A stretch of 64,000 bases of DNA, from the NCBI GenBank assembly GCA_030248135.1, contig JASANC010004600.1:82305-146304 (forward strand), in the 5' to 3' direction. Below, in pieces: positions 23,961 to 35,173 of this stretch. The number at the start of each line of letters is the position of its first letter. The stretch's first letter is position 1. The notes under the pieces are model-generated. The model was given only the letters and a program-made list of their open reading frames with translations. It was not told the DNA's origin and did not search any database. A program made the position numbers and the translations under genes. This DNA is from Theristus sp. LFF4_11 (taxonomy: Eukaryota > Nematoda > Chromadorea > Monhysterida > Xyalidae).

Positions 23961-24267
23961 GTTAGCCTATCAGTAAAAAACGTTTGTTGGTGGATAAATT
24001 AAAGATCGAATTTTTTGTGGCTGCAGTCTTGTTCCAATCTGAAAAAACCGAATTGAACCTGTTCGGCATCGGCATCGACTCGCGCTCTTTTTCAATTGCT
24101 ACGTTCGTTCTCAATGTCGCCGTTGTTGTTTTGCACCGTTCTGTCGTCGTCAATAGTGTTGACATTATTGCGCGTTGTCGTGTTATCGTCCGGCGGTGTC
24201 GACTGCTCGTGCTCTTGCATCTGAATGTCCCGTGGTTGAAGTGGTACCGCTGTCGTTGCTGTTTCGC

Positions 24268-27200
24268 TCATGTCGAGTTCAGCAGATTGAGTGGTTTGTT
24301 TATTAAATAATTAACCTGTAAACCATGGGCAACTTGTTCAGTTAACAAATCCAAATTTTCATCTTTTGAAGCAGATGACGAAGAGGTAAGCAAAAGTTGA
24401 TACTGCATGCAAATGCACGCAATTGCGTATGCTGAAACATCATGTACCGTAGGTTCATAAAAAGTCATGGCGGTTTTTGCAGTGCATGCATGGTGCAAGA
24501 CCTGTTTTTTGTTATAAATGACGAATTTGTGCAGAATGTTGCTGTATTTTGCGGTTGTTCTAAGTATGCTATCGTATATTGCCATTTGGTCATGGCCGCT
24601 ACTCAAAAATTCTGTAAGATTTTCCAAATCGCGAATGGTACCTTCGATTTTGGAATTTATTCCAAATATACGAATACAATGGCCAATTATTACTCCGCGT
24701 GTCAAGTTTTTTGATATGCAGCTTTTATTGCGTGCTTATTCTATTCTTGCTACAACTATTCTTATCACTTTAAAATTAAAAGCATTGGTTTTGTTGTTTG
24801 AAGGCTAGTTCATTGCGCGTGAACGTTAGATCTAGATAATTAAGGTCACCCTCTCTGTTGGCAGAGACTTTATTAAGTGTAAGCTCTCTTGGGTAAATTT
24901 TTTCGATGATTGTATCAAAATTACCATTAATTACTAGAATATCATCGATGTATCTGAAAACTCGTGTTTTATTATTATGAACCCATGATTCCTCACAATC
25001 TTTCAGGAATTCGTATTCAAGATAGCTAAGTGTTAAATCGGCCAAAAGCGGTTAACTGTTGCCACACATGGGTACACCCTTAGTTTGTTTGAAAATTAGG
25101 CCCCCAAATTTTACGTAAGATTCCTTGGCCACTATGCGCAAAAGCTGTTTTATGTCTGATGTACGCAAACTAATGTATTTTACGTCCTTCGAGTAATTTG
25201 CATAGAAAGGAGCGGCCTTGGAATAATCTTTGTTAAAACAAAGAAAGTCCTTTCTTGAATTTTTGAACAGCATATCAATAAGTTTATCCATTGTTCTTAT
25301 AATGATATCGTGGGGTAACATTGTAAACAGTGTGCTAAAGTCATATGCAGCAATATCGATTGGTATAATGCGATGACACGAACATTCATTGCAATTTGTT
25401 GACTGTTGTCAATTGACCATGTAAATCTTTTCCCAGATCGTGAACCAGCTAATTTACAATAGTTGTGGAAGTGTGATTTGAATTTCAACAGCACACGAAG
25501 GAGCAGTTTTGATAAGCTTTTAGTCGAATTGGTGGCTGCTGCTATAAATCGATATTTATACGGGGTTTTATGCAATTTGGGTGTGGCGTATATAATAGCT
25601 ATTTTATCATCTTCCTGTGTCCATGTAAGTTCGTAGGATTCAGTTGATTTTTTATGCCTGTGGTAAAGCTCATTTTCAGTTTCTGATGTATGTTTATATG
25701 TGTCATTACCTTGAATTGTAATTCCATCTATCTATCTATCTATCTATCTATCTTCTATCTATCTATCTATCTTCTATCTTCTATCTATCTATCTATCTAT
25801 CTATAATACTAACATAGTTACTGTGTAATGGTGTCCGTTCCGCTACGTTGATTGGCTATTAAAATTTACAAGTTTGAGCCAATTTTGCTATTTAAGTCAT
25901 CATCAGCTGAATACTCATACTCCATTATCTAATGACAATGCAAAGTTTAAATCGTCATTCCACATGACTTTAGTCATCATGATGCCTTTTGCTCAAGAGC
26001 GACAACCAACAAGCGAGACAATCGTAAGAATTGCAAGGACTCCATTGTAGACGATGGAGGACTCCATTGTAGACGATGGAGTTTTTTTCACAAAAAACGA
26101 GTTTTTAAAACAATCGCTTGCAAGTTAATCGCTCTTTTCACAAGGTAGACTTTTTATAAAGCCGGTGTTTACAACGAGTATTTAGAAAAATGTTGCTTTT
26201 TCCTTCATTTGTTTTTTTTATCACAGAAAATGCGTCACTTAGGATAGAAAAGCTACATAACAAAACAAAAGCGACCATTTTACACAATGGGTACTCAGAA
26301 ACGTGTTGCTTTTTGTTGCACTCGATCAAAAAGAACTGGCTTAGGTTAGGATAAGCGGGGAAAAGAAGTAAACATTCAAAACAAAAGCGGGTGCTTTGCT
26401 ACGGGTATTCAGTAAAATGTTGCTGTTTTGTCATTTCCATTCTATCAAAAATCCTTGGCTAAGGTGAGGGTTAAAGGTAAGAGTAGTAAACATACCGCAC
26501 AAAAGTGGCCGTTTTGCAGCGAATATTCAAAAAAGTTTTGCATTTTTCGTCATTTAAACTTTAAAAAACTTGGCTTAGGTGAGCTTTGCTACGGGTATTC
26601 AGTAGAATGTTGCTGTTTTGTCATTTCCATTCTATCAAAAATCCTTGGCTAACGTTAGGGTTAAAGGTAAGAGTAGTAAACATACCACACAAAACTGGCC
26701 GTTTTGCAGCGAATATTCAGAAAAGTTTGCATTTTTCGTCATTTAAACTTTAAAAGGTTTGGCTTAGGTTAGAGTAACCGGGAAAAGAAGCAACTTATCA
26801 AGACGAAAGTTGGCGTTTTGCAACAATTGTTCAGAAGTGTTGCCTTTTTGACATTTACACTCTAAAAGGCCTGGCTTAGGTTAGGGTAAGCGATCACTTC
26901 TATGGTAAATCAACAACAGTCGGTTAAAGCAGCTCAAAATCAAAATGCAATGCATTTTGAGTCCGCGTCGTAGGCAACGTCAAAACGGAAAACCAACTCA
27001 AAAATAATAGTTGTATTTATCAGCTAACCGTGCCGTAGGCACGGGTCAATTTGTTAGTTTTGTTCGATAGTTATTCCTAGTTCCTGAGCCATGATGTTAA
27101 AGTAGGCCTTCCTACAAATGAAAGCCTAGTTATTGCAGGCTTTATCAACCAATGTTATGATGTATCTTCTACGAAGCTTTTGCAGTTCCCGTCGATGTTT

Positions 27201-27470
27201 TTTGTTCTCCTGTGTTTGGCATTTTCCGTTCATCTTTTTTACCCCTTGTGCGATTTCGTTAGACGCATCTGTCAATATGGCGTTTTTATATGCATCAAAA
27301 GACGTAATCATCCGTTTGTGGTGGTTTGCCAACTTTTGGACATATTTTGTAACGCATTCAATTATGTCATTGGGAAGAGTATCAAACGTTACTGCTTCGT
27401 TTTATCTGAACTTTGTACCACTATCTAAGATTTGGCGTAAATTCTGACTGCGGCATATCTCAGAATCACA
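24268..27470 (-). mobile_element. Penelope-like reverse transcriptase, broken
   Basis: Minus-strand frames line up as one reverse transcriptase: LRRRYIITLVDKACNN (near 27130-27180), then, beyond the Helitron at 25728-27057, PKLHKTPYKYRFIAAA (near 25545-25590), KQTKGVPMCGN (near 25055-25090), FRYIDDILVI (catalytic DD, near 24935-24965) and a C-terminal region with RGVIIGHCIRIF (near 24670-24700). Stops occur after CGNS and near the N-terminus, and a frame change lies near 25330-25390. No GIY-YIG endonuclease was seen downstream, as in endonuclease-lacking Penelope-like elements. The family call rests on motif order; a related endonuclease-free group cannot be excluded. Confidence 0.65.
25728..27057 (+). 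mobile_element. Helitron A, non-autonomous
   Basis: Starts in a TCTA-repeat followed by TATAATACTAA, and ends with the hairpin CCGTGCCGTAGGCACGG followed by GTCAATTTGTTAG and T. A 5' TC, a 3' hairpin about ten bases before a CTRR-like end and insertion between A and T are Helitron hallmarks; TTAG instead of CTAG is a variant. Internal GGCTTAGGTTAGGGTAA-type subrepeats recur every ~110-180 bp. No Rep/helicase gene. It splits the Penelope-like frame. Confidence 0.8.
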
Positions 27471-27513
27471 AGTTAAAATGTGTCCTAAAGGCTCATAGAG
27501 TCTTGTTCGTTTT

Positions 27514-27792
27514 GTGAAAATGAGTTGTCTGCCAATTGAAAATCGCGTATTTGTCGTGAAAACGTTTTACGCGAAGATTTTGTACGCGCAAAAGCCGAAA
27601 ACCGTGGACTCGTTGAAAGAAATGATCGTGAACGCGTTTCAGTACGTGGACACTGAATTGTGCCAGAAAGTGATCTTGTCAGTGGCCAATAGGGCTGGAT
27701 TTTGCATTGAAGCTGACGGCTCACATTTCGATCAGTATTTGCTTTATTTTTTGACAGTTTTTTGCTCCATTTGTGACGTTATCGACGAATAA
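27514..27792 (+). pseudogene. Mariner-type transposase remnant
   Basis: 92 residues: an N-terminal NRVFVVKTFYAK segment fused to the C-terminal tail KPKTVDSLKEMIVNAF through CIEADGSHFDQYL, the usual ending of IS630/mariner-type transposases. The catalytic middle is gone. It belongs to the element 22758-28016 and cannot be active. Confidence 0.65.
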
Positions 27793-28274
27793 ATCCGATG
27801 TGAGATTGAAAAAATGCTGTTTTTATGCAAAAATTCGTTTTTCGCCGAACTTTGCTTCCGTACAGGGGCAATATTGTTTCGGTTAGGCTGAAAATTGGTG
27901 GAGGTCTAAGTTTGTGATTCATAAGTAAGCGACTAAAATTTCAGCTCAAACGGTCTAACCGTTGGCGAGTTAGAGCGATTCAAAGTTGCACCCACTACTT
28001 TTGGACCACTCTGTATTCTGAACAAAACGCATGGAAACCAATCAAGTTTTCCATTCTCTGCGCGGAATAGCAAACGAAAAACATGTTTCACATCCACTGG
28101 CACAACAGCGATCAACCGACAACAAAGACAATAAGTTTTGTATCAAGAGCGAGTGAACAAATGGGGGAGAAAGTTGATTCATCGAAACTGAAATGATATA
28201 GCAACAAATCTGATAAAAACAAAAAAAACTTACGCTCTCGACAATCGAGTGCAAACGCGTGTTTGTTCGTCCAG

Positions 28275-31200
28275 TCAATACTGCGCGATCACGTTCATGT
28301 CCTTGTGTTCATGCGTCAAATCGTCAGAAGCCGGAGCGGCGACCGGCTCCGGGTGCTCCAACGACGCGAACATGTCGTGCTGCCACACGTCGCCGCCGCT
28401 GCCGCCGCTGCGACTGCGGCCGCCGTAGCGATCTGCGCACGACAGTTTAATAATTTTAAATGAGAATTTTGAAAAAAACGAGATTTTTAGGGCTTTTTGA
28501 AGCCTAGGAGGAGACGATCCAAGAATCCCAGTTATCCAAGTGCAAGCTATCGTCATATAACCAAACGTATATGCAAGGGATGTTTCATACAACCAACCGC
28601 CGTGATCGCCACCGCCACCCCGGTAGCCGTACGGTCGTCGGAATGAGCCGCCACGGCCGAATCGGCCGCCTCGGGCGAACTCCGACCGTGAATCACGCTC
28701 GCGATCGCGATCATCGTGCTGAAAACATTCAACGTGAAAATGAAACGTTCTACAACGAATCGAATACAGTACGCTGATTGTCTGAATCAGCCGAGCTGAC
28801 GGACCAATCAACACAGTGTTCAGAAAGATAACACGTTCTCTATTGCAGGCACACCCCGGCTGCATGCGACACACAGAGCGGTCGGGAGCGAATGGTTTGT
28901 TGAGCTTTTAGTGTTGTCCTCACAAAAAAAAACAAACAAAAGAGGGTTGACAAATGAGGAAAGCACACTATAACGAACTGGATTTCCAATCAAAACTGAC
29001 GCGGCCACACGTGATCTCACCTCAAAATAGCCGTAGCCCCTCGGAATTTTCGTCGGGTCAGACAACACCAGCTGCGGGCGGTCTTTCTCCTCGCCCGGAC
29101 GGTACACCACCGTCGTCTGCGAACCGGCCGCCCACGCCCCTCGGCCCATTGTACCGCGATAACCGTCTGACAATAACAAAACTTACATTTGCATTGTTTT
29201 TTTTTGTTAAGAATAGGATAGAAAAAGAAGACAAGTATGAGAAACACAAATGCCTGATTTGACTACTTAAAATTAGTACTTTCTGGACCTTGAAGGCTTT
29301 CATAACTACACAACTTTGCACAGCAACAAAAGCAGTGAACTTCGTCGAGAGTCGAGATGAGACGTTTTCATTCGTCAAAGAACAATTCGTAAAAAAAGTG
29401 ACGCAAAATAATTGGCCGAAACAAAATTTAAAAAAACCCACCCCTGCCGCGCGCACGTCCGCCGCGGTACGAGAATCCGCCACCACCACCGCGGCCACCA
29501 AACGGACTGGAATTTATAGTGGTCGCATCAGGCTAGTATTTGGTGGGATGTGTTGGAGTTGTTGATGGTGGAATATGTGAAAGTGTGAATGGTTTGCCGG
29601 GCCACGCACTAAATGAAGAAAAAGAACATCAACTACAACGACTCGCTGTTTTGCGGACACGTCCATCCAGGATTCCAGTTGTATCGGACGAAATTTAGGG
29701 CACTGACCAAAAAAATATTGTTTGGTGCATGCTTGCCGACAACGAACGGTAACCTCGGTGGGTAAGGAGAGGTCGACCCGCGGAAAATATTGGCGGTAAT
29801 TTTTTTCAGAATTATGCGCACTAGCCTTTACGGCACAGACGCAATCTGTTTTTGATTGGATAAACAGTAAAACTTGCAAAACAAATAATAAAACAAGAAA
29901 AACGCCCGATCTTAGACGTTCGCTGCAAAGATAAAAGAATCGTTTTCGTTCATCATTTTCAGTACACCAAACTCAGAAGATCGAAAACATTTTTTTAACA
30001 AGCAACAAACCGATATGAGCCTCTTTGAGGGGCAACCCAAGTGGGGCGGTCATCCATGTATTGCCTTGATTGCTGTTTTTCGCTGAAATAACAAATTATT
30101 TTTGTACATATTGACAAAATACAACAAAAATACCAAAGTCCAAAGCCGTGGTACTGTATGTCTCCATAGAGTACAGTATCTGCCATCGTTTGTCTCAAAA
30201 CAATGTGATTTTCATGAACATATTGGGAAATTGAGCAAAAATCGAAACAAAAAGTTATGGTGAAAAAATTTTGCCTTCACGCCAAGAGACGTCTGCTGGC
30301 TGCAGTTTGCAGCTGTCATTACCGGACAAAAAAACGACAGGAGAAAGCGAGACCGCACTCCATAGACATACCATACATAACAACAAAAACCAGACACAAA
30401 AAAACCGAAAAGAAACGAAAAACGAAAGAACCACTGACGGAAAACTCGCAAAGCCGCCGATGCGACGGCCGGAGCTGAGCGTGTACGGCTGCGTCACGTC
30501 TCTCGGTTGCACCACTGTCGTTGTCTCCGATTCAACTAGTCCACGTTTGCGATCACCATCACCATCAACATCGCGATCAACAGTCTCCACTTTTTGGCGA
30601 GGTCGTGGCGACCTATAAATTTTTAGCGCACACGTTTATTCAATTTCAAACTCAAGCAGCCATCGTGTGAACTGCTAATAGACTGGGTTACTACGACAGA
30701 ACTCCAGGAGAAACTGAAGCGTGAAGTTCAACCGGGCCAATCAAAAAGAGCAATTTTGTGATCCCCGCACTCCAGTTTTGCCAAAAAAAGCAGGTACCGT
30801 ACAGTCGAACTCTAAATTGTAGGCAATCAAATGATTGGTGGTCACGTGACGCATTCTTTTCTGCAAGAGGACTCCGCCTCCACAGCAATGTCTGCACAGA
30901 AAGCATGCATCACGTGACCACCCAACTAATCAGCCGATTGCCTATGATTTAAAAGTTCGAGATCTGAAACGTAGAGTTCACATTGGTACCTCGAACGACT
31001 GCGCGAATTGTTACGACGTTTCGTCCGCTCCGTTTTGCTCTTCGATCGGTCTTGTTCCCGGTGGCGATCTCTGAAACGAAAAAAAAACAAACGTGGAAAT
31101 AATTTTATTCGTTTGGTATTTGGACAAGAAACGGAAAAGATAAAGGAAACCAACTTCTCGCGCTGCTTTTCATCACGTGATTCTTTCGGTGGTTCGTCCG

Positions 31201-32868
31201 ATTCGCGCTGCTCCATTTGCCGATGACCAGTTGTTGTTGCTGTTGACGATGTTGCCACTGGACCAACATTCAGACCTTCCTTTGCCCATCTGAAATCATA
31301 CAAAATGGCCATTTTCTTCTATATCTTGAAGCTTTTTTTGAAATTCTTCAATGCTACCGTTGTGCCAAGAATATCGATGATTGTTGACCGGACGTCGACG
31401 ATTTGTCGCGTTTCGCCTGATATCGTGGATCGATTTTGACGGCTTCCTGAAGTCATTTTTGTTATACTTTGCGAAAAAAAAACAGAAAACTCAGATAAAA
31501 CTGAACAAACAGCATGCATGGAGGGAGACCTATAAAAACGTTTTGTGACAGTGAATGCCTTTCGACTTTCAGGGTTAAGGCAATTAAACACAGAAGCGTT
31601 TACATATCGCCCATCACGACACACAACACAAACACAACAGCAAACAAAACAGCTTTCCGTCGGAACAAAAACAAAATGTGAGAAAATTCACACCAATTTC
31701 GATTTCGACCGTCGCCGGTAACGATGATCATCTGAAAAAAGTCAGTTGAAAATTTTTAACTTTAATTTTATTTTATTTGTTCGCGCGCCGGTTCCGGAAA
31801 CCCTAAGGTACCAAACTCCGGCGGAAACGGGCAATACTGCCCCGAACCCAATTTACCCTCGGCTTTGGAGGGAGCAGACCATTAGATCTTGTTGGTCACT
31901 TTCGTTTCTCCATTATGTGTCTCGTCCGCAGCGAGGTTCGAACTTTCCACCTGCAGAACGGTAGGCGAAAGCGCTACACCTGCGCTACAGACGCGACAAA
32001 TCTAATCGACACACAAAACAGTTGAAAAGAAAAACAAAATCTAATTCAACGCGGAAAAAAGAAAGAAAAAACGTAAAATAATTCCGTGATTTGCGAACCA
32101 GAAAACTCGCTGCGCGTGCACAACGCTCGTTGTCCCTCGTTTTCGAAACGCCACATTTCGAACGACGACGGATCGAAACTGTAAACCGGCTGCTCCGGTT
32201 CCGCGGGGGGCGGCGGCGGTGCCTCGTTTGTGCCGTTCAATTGTTTTTCTGGTTTATCTTTCTGCCGCTCACTTGTGTTGTTGTTCGGTTGTGTTCGACG
32301 TTTCTGACGTTCCGAATCACTCGAACTGCTACAACAAGTGATTTATTGATAAAAGCGCTTGCCGTGAGTTCTGTTGGATTGGAACTTCTGTCGGAGTCGG
32401 ACGGAAGGGAAGGTCCATTCACATATGTTCGTTCATCCTCACCCAGCGGCTTCTTAATCACAAGTTGAATGTTTAAACAAAAGGTTTATGTCTGTACGAA
32501 ACTATCTAACTACTGACTCCCCTTGGACAGTACAAAGGCACGTTATATAATCACAGACCACATGAATAATCGCCTATTATCTACTTTAAGAAAATTAAAC
32601 AAAACACAAAAACATCGGAGCGAATTGGACGGACAGACCTCTTTGACTTCGAGCGACGCCGTCGTTCATCTTTGGCACGTTTCGTCAGTCTGCTTCGTTT
32701 TCGATCCGTTCGAGAACCGGATCGAGAGCGAGTGCGTCGTCGTCGCCGCTCGGATCGAGCATTTCGACGTCTGCTGCTGCTGTTTCGATCACGCGACCGA
32801 GTCCGACTGCGTGAACGACTCCGGCTGCGACTCCGTTTGCGGTCGCCGCGACGCGACAACGACGGCAT
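28275..32868 (-). CDS. SR/RG-rich nuclear protein, THRAP3/BCLAF1/Btz type
   Basis: Eleven exons read leftward: 32639-32868, 32099-32328, ~31692-31731, ~31389-31466, 31155-31289, 30990-31070, 30439-30612, 29442-29506, 29021-29166, 28598-28718, 28275-28432; about 485 aa. Exon 1 is an RS domain (RSRSRSRSRSRTRSRDRN). A proline run and acidic patch follow, then RGG boxes (FGGRGGGGG, RGGRARGR). The C-terminus has DPTKIPRGYGYFEHDDRD, then GRFGRGGSF and DVWQHDMF, in the order known from THRAP3/BCLAF1 and the related Btz motif of CASC3 (a P-K/R-x-YF-HDDR block, RG repeats, W-x-HD-x-F). Members act in pre-mRNA splicing and nuclear mRNA handling; a similar role is inferred. The joins of exons 3-5 are uncertain. 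Introns hold a MITE-2 and a SINE. Confidence 0.65.
30802..30962. mobile_element. MITE-2 in the SR-protein gene
   Basis: Left end CAGTCGAACTCTAAATTGTA, central GCATGCATCACGTGACC, right end an inverted copy. Lies in the intron between exons 30990-31070 and 30439-30612. Confidence 0.75.
31755..31995 (-). repeat. tRNA-derived SINE candidate
   Basis: On the minus strand TAGCGCAGGTGTAGCGC (A-box-like, about 31973-31989) is followed 33 bases on by AAGTTCGAACCTC (B box, about 31931-31943). A non-tRNA body then runs through GGCAGTATTGCCC and CCGGAGTTTGGTACCTTAGG to an AT-rich tail. Acceptor and T stems do not pair well, so it is not a functional tRNA. Part of the body recurs near 14910-14945 (GGTGCCAGACTCCGGTGG). 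Lies in an intron of the SR-rich gene. Confidence 0.55.
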
Positions 32869-33194
32869 TTGTTTTTATGATACAAATTTTTGCTTTTGAT
32901 TTTCTGTGTTTGTCAAATTCAAATATAAGAAGATATATAAGAAGAATTTTTATATCCTTTGTGCTTTGTGCATGTGCAGGGTTCAAATTTTTTCAAACTT
33001 TTTTAAAAGTCTTTTTTTAAATCAGGATTTAATAAATTAATTTTTAAATTAAAAAAAAACGAATTTTGGCCATCAAAATTGGTCGGTATATCAAAATTGT
33101 GCTTTCATCATCTGAAAATGCGTTTAAGACACTTTCCACAGAAAGTGACATTAACCTAGCCATCCAGTCCAGAGTCTCCAGTCCAAGGGGTTGG
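32869..33194. other. Intergenic between the SR-protein gene and the hAT element
   Basis: AT-rich and low complexity. It would hold the promoter and 5' UTR of the leftward SR-rich gene; no clear promoter motif was recognised. Confidence 0.4.
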
Positions 33195-33202
33195 GTTATG
33201 GG

Positions 33203-34734
33203 TAGGGATGGAGCCTGTTCCGGTCCGGATTCCGGATTCCGGATTCCGGCGCCTAAAATTGGATCCGGATCCGGTCCGGATTCCGGCGCAATTTTGCCGG
33301 ATCCGGCCGGATCCGGCCGGAATGGCCGAGACCCGCGAATTAACCAGTTGATTCCTCCGTTTCAAAGCTGTTCAGTGGTTTGACAAATTTGTTTCGGTGC
33401 TTTGTTGGTTTTGTTGTTGTGCATTTGACATGTGATCAGTGAGCGTTTCTTTAGTTTAGTGTTCTGTTCAATGGTAAATGGTTAACTGCTTTTGTCTTGA
33501 GTGGTAAACTTATGTGCAGCATCGTCTACTTTAAAAAACGTGGCTGTCAGCTTTTGGCCGACGTTGTTGATGAACAATAGCAGGTTTTTTTGAAATCAGC
33601 CATCTTCGTTGATCATATTCAGTTAGCTGTCAAACAGTTCCTTTTTTGTGAGCCCCAGAACACCAGCGATTTTAGCGACGTGTGTTACAGTGGGTGTGCG
33701 GGGGTGCCGTGATTCCCTAAAACCCGATAAACCCTCCCAACGACCAATCCACGAGACGACGAATCCATTTCAATGGTGTTGCCCGCCGTTTGCGCACTGA
33801 AGCAGCGTATCGAACAAGTCGATGCGAGTGGCATTGGTACGACGAAAAAACGCTGCTGACCAGCATCGACACACGCTTCCGTGCGCGTTTCCACAACGAA
33901 TCCAACATCATGGCCACGTACGTTGAACCGCGATGCAAGAATACTGCAGTCGTCTTCGAAAATGAAGGCGCGATTCGTTGTGAACTACTTCACATTGCAA
34001 AGAAAATTTTGAAACGACCGGAGACGCCCACAAACTGCGACGATACATCAGAGATCGCGAACAACGACGATGACGAAAGTGAACGCGAGCCGGAACCAAA
34101 AAAGAAATCGACTGGCCTCTACGGAGGCATCGAGTTTCACGTTGCGCGACCGCGCAACCCGTCAGGCGAATCCAGTCTCGAAGACGAACTGCGCGGCGAA
34201 ATGAATATGTACGAGTCGGATGATTTTATCGACGAACCGGACAAAAGCAATCTAATGCTAGACTTTTGGCGGGCTGAACTCGTCTAAATACCCCAAACTA
34301 TCGACAATCGCGCGCAGATACCTGGCACCGCTACCAACAAGCGTGGCAAGCGAACGAATGTTCTCTGAAGCCAGGCAGGTGATTGTGTACAGCCGATCTT
34401 GTCTGTCAACTCAGAACGCCGAAAAGGTCATGTTTCTGAATGGAGTGTTGCCAGCACTTGATTATCCCCATGCGATGTGAATTTTGTCAATTGTTGTTGT
34501 TGTTGTAATTTTTGGTTGGTTCACGTGCTGTGTCTTGCTGACTTTGTTTCTGTGTCAGTGCTGTTTTATGCTGAAAATGTAATGAAGAAGCGACGAAATG
34601 TGCGTAGATGTTTTTAGACATAAAAAGGCCATTCCGGTCCGGATTCCGGCAATTTTTGCCGGATCCGGCCCGGCCGGAATGGGCTTTTGCCGGATCCGGC
34701 CCGGATTCCGGCAAATTTGCCGGATCCATCCCTA
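33203..34734 (+). mobile_element. hAT transposon with 8-bp target duplication
   Basis: GTTATGGG flanks both sides (33195-33202 and 34735-34742), the 8-bp duplication expected of hAT elements. Termini are TAGGGATGGA and, inverted, TCCATCCCTA. Subterminal regions at both ends are packed with GGATCCGG, ATTCCGG and GGCCGG words, candidate transposase-binding repeats. Length is 1532 bp, too short for a full ~2.5-4 kb element; only the C-terminal part of the transposase is present. Confidence 0.93.
33790..34481 (+). pseudogene. hAT transposase C-terminal fragment
   Basis: The frame 33790-34287 ends at TAA just after FWRAELV. From 34285 the next frame continues YPKLSTIARRYLAPLPTSVA, then SERMFSEA and the rest of the C-terminal dimerisation domain, to TGA at 34479-34481. 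A one-base insertion near 34283 accounts for the break. The N-terminal zinc finger and the first catalytic residues are missing, so it is inactive. An acidic patch precedes the dimerisation domain, as is usual. Confidence 0.9.
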
Positions 34735-34742
34735 GTTATGGG

Positions 34743-35173
34743 TTGGCTTTGACCCGTTTTGTGTTGATAAATTGAATCGAAACGGACTGGATAGAACAGG
34801 AACGTTTTTTTTATTTTAAAACTTTTTCGCGATTTCGGAATCTGAAAAGAAATTTCGAAAGTGTCACCATTATTTCTGTCCTCTGCTGAGTCATCATCAC
34901 TCATCAGCACCGACCTTCGTTCGCTTCTCCAACGTATTATGCGACTGGCCGCGCTTCCCAGCAGTAGTGTGCAATTGTTGCGGATTCTTTTTGCAAACCT
35001 TATCATCACGACTTGTTCCGGCTTTCTCAGACGGTGAGGTAAACCGCGGCGATTCACTTATTTAAAGACGAGTCGCTTATTTCATCAACTCAGCCAAGAA
35101 GGTTACAAAAAAAAATTCTGCGAGTCTTTCCCCCAGATTATCCAACTTTGAACACCAAAATTCAACAAACAAC
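34743..35173. other. Upstream region of cysteine dioxygenase
   Basis: Intergenic between the hAT element and the ATG at 35174. No gene supported. It probably contains the promoter and 5' UTR, but no motif was recognised with confidence. Confidence 0.4.

Larger units (their letters stand above)
22758..28016. mobile_element. Mariner-type element carrying nested insertions
   Basis: Ends CAAAGTGATCCAAAAGTAG (after TA 22756-22757) and CTACTTTTGGACCACTCTG (before TA 28017-28018) are inverted copies. Homology extends inward about 250 bp on each side to GGATTTATTC.TCGATAACG, once a MITE in the left arm is removed. The right side keeps transposase remnants (27514-27792). Between the arms lies a Penelope-like retroelement broken by a Helitron. 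The outer element is therefore the oldest of four nested insertions. Confidence 0.75.

Noticed and set aside
31905..31990. Functional tRNA gene
   Set aside because: A and B boxes are present, but the acceptor and T stems do not pair and the anticodon loop is one base too long; a SINE head fits better.
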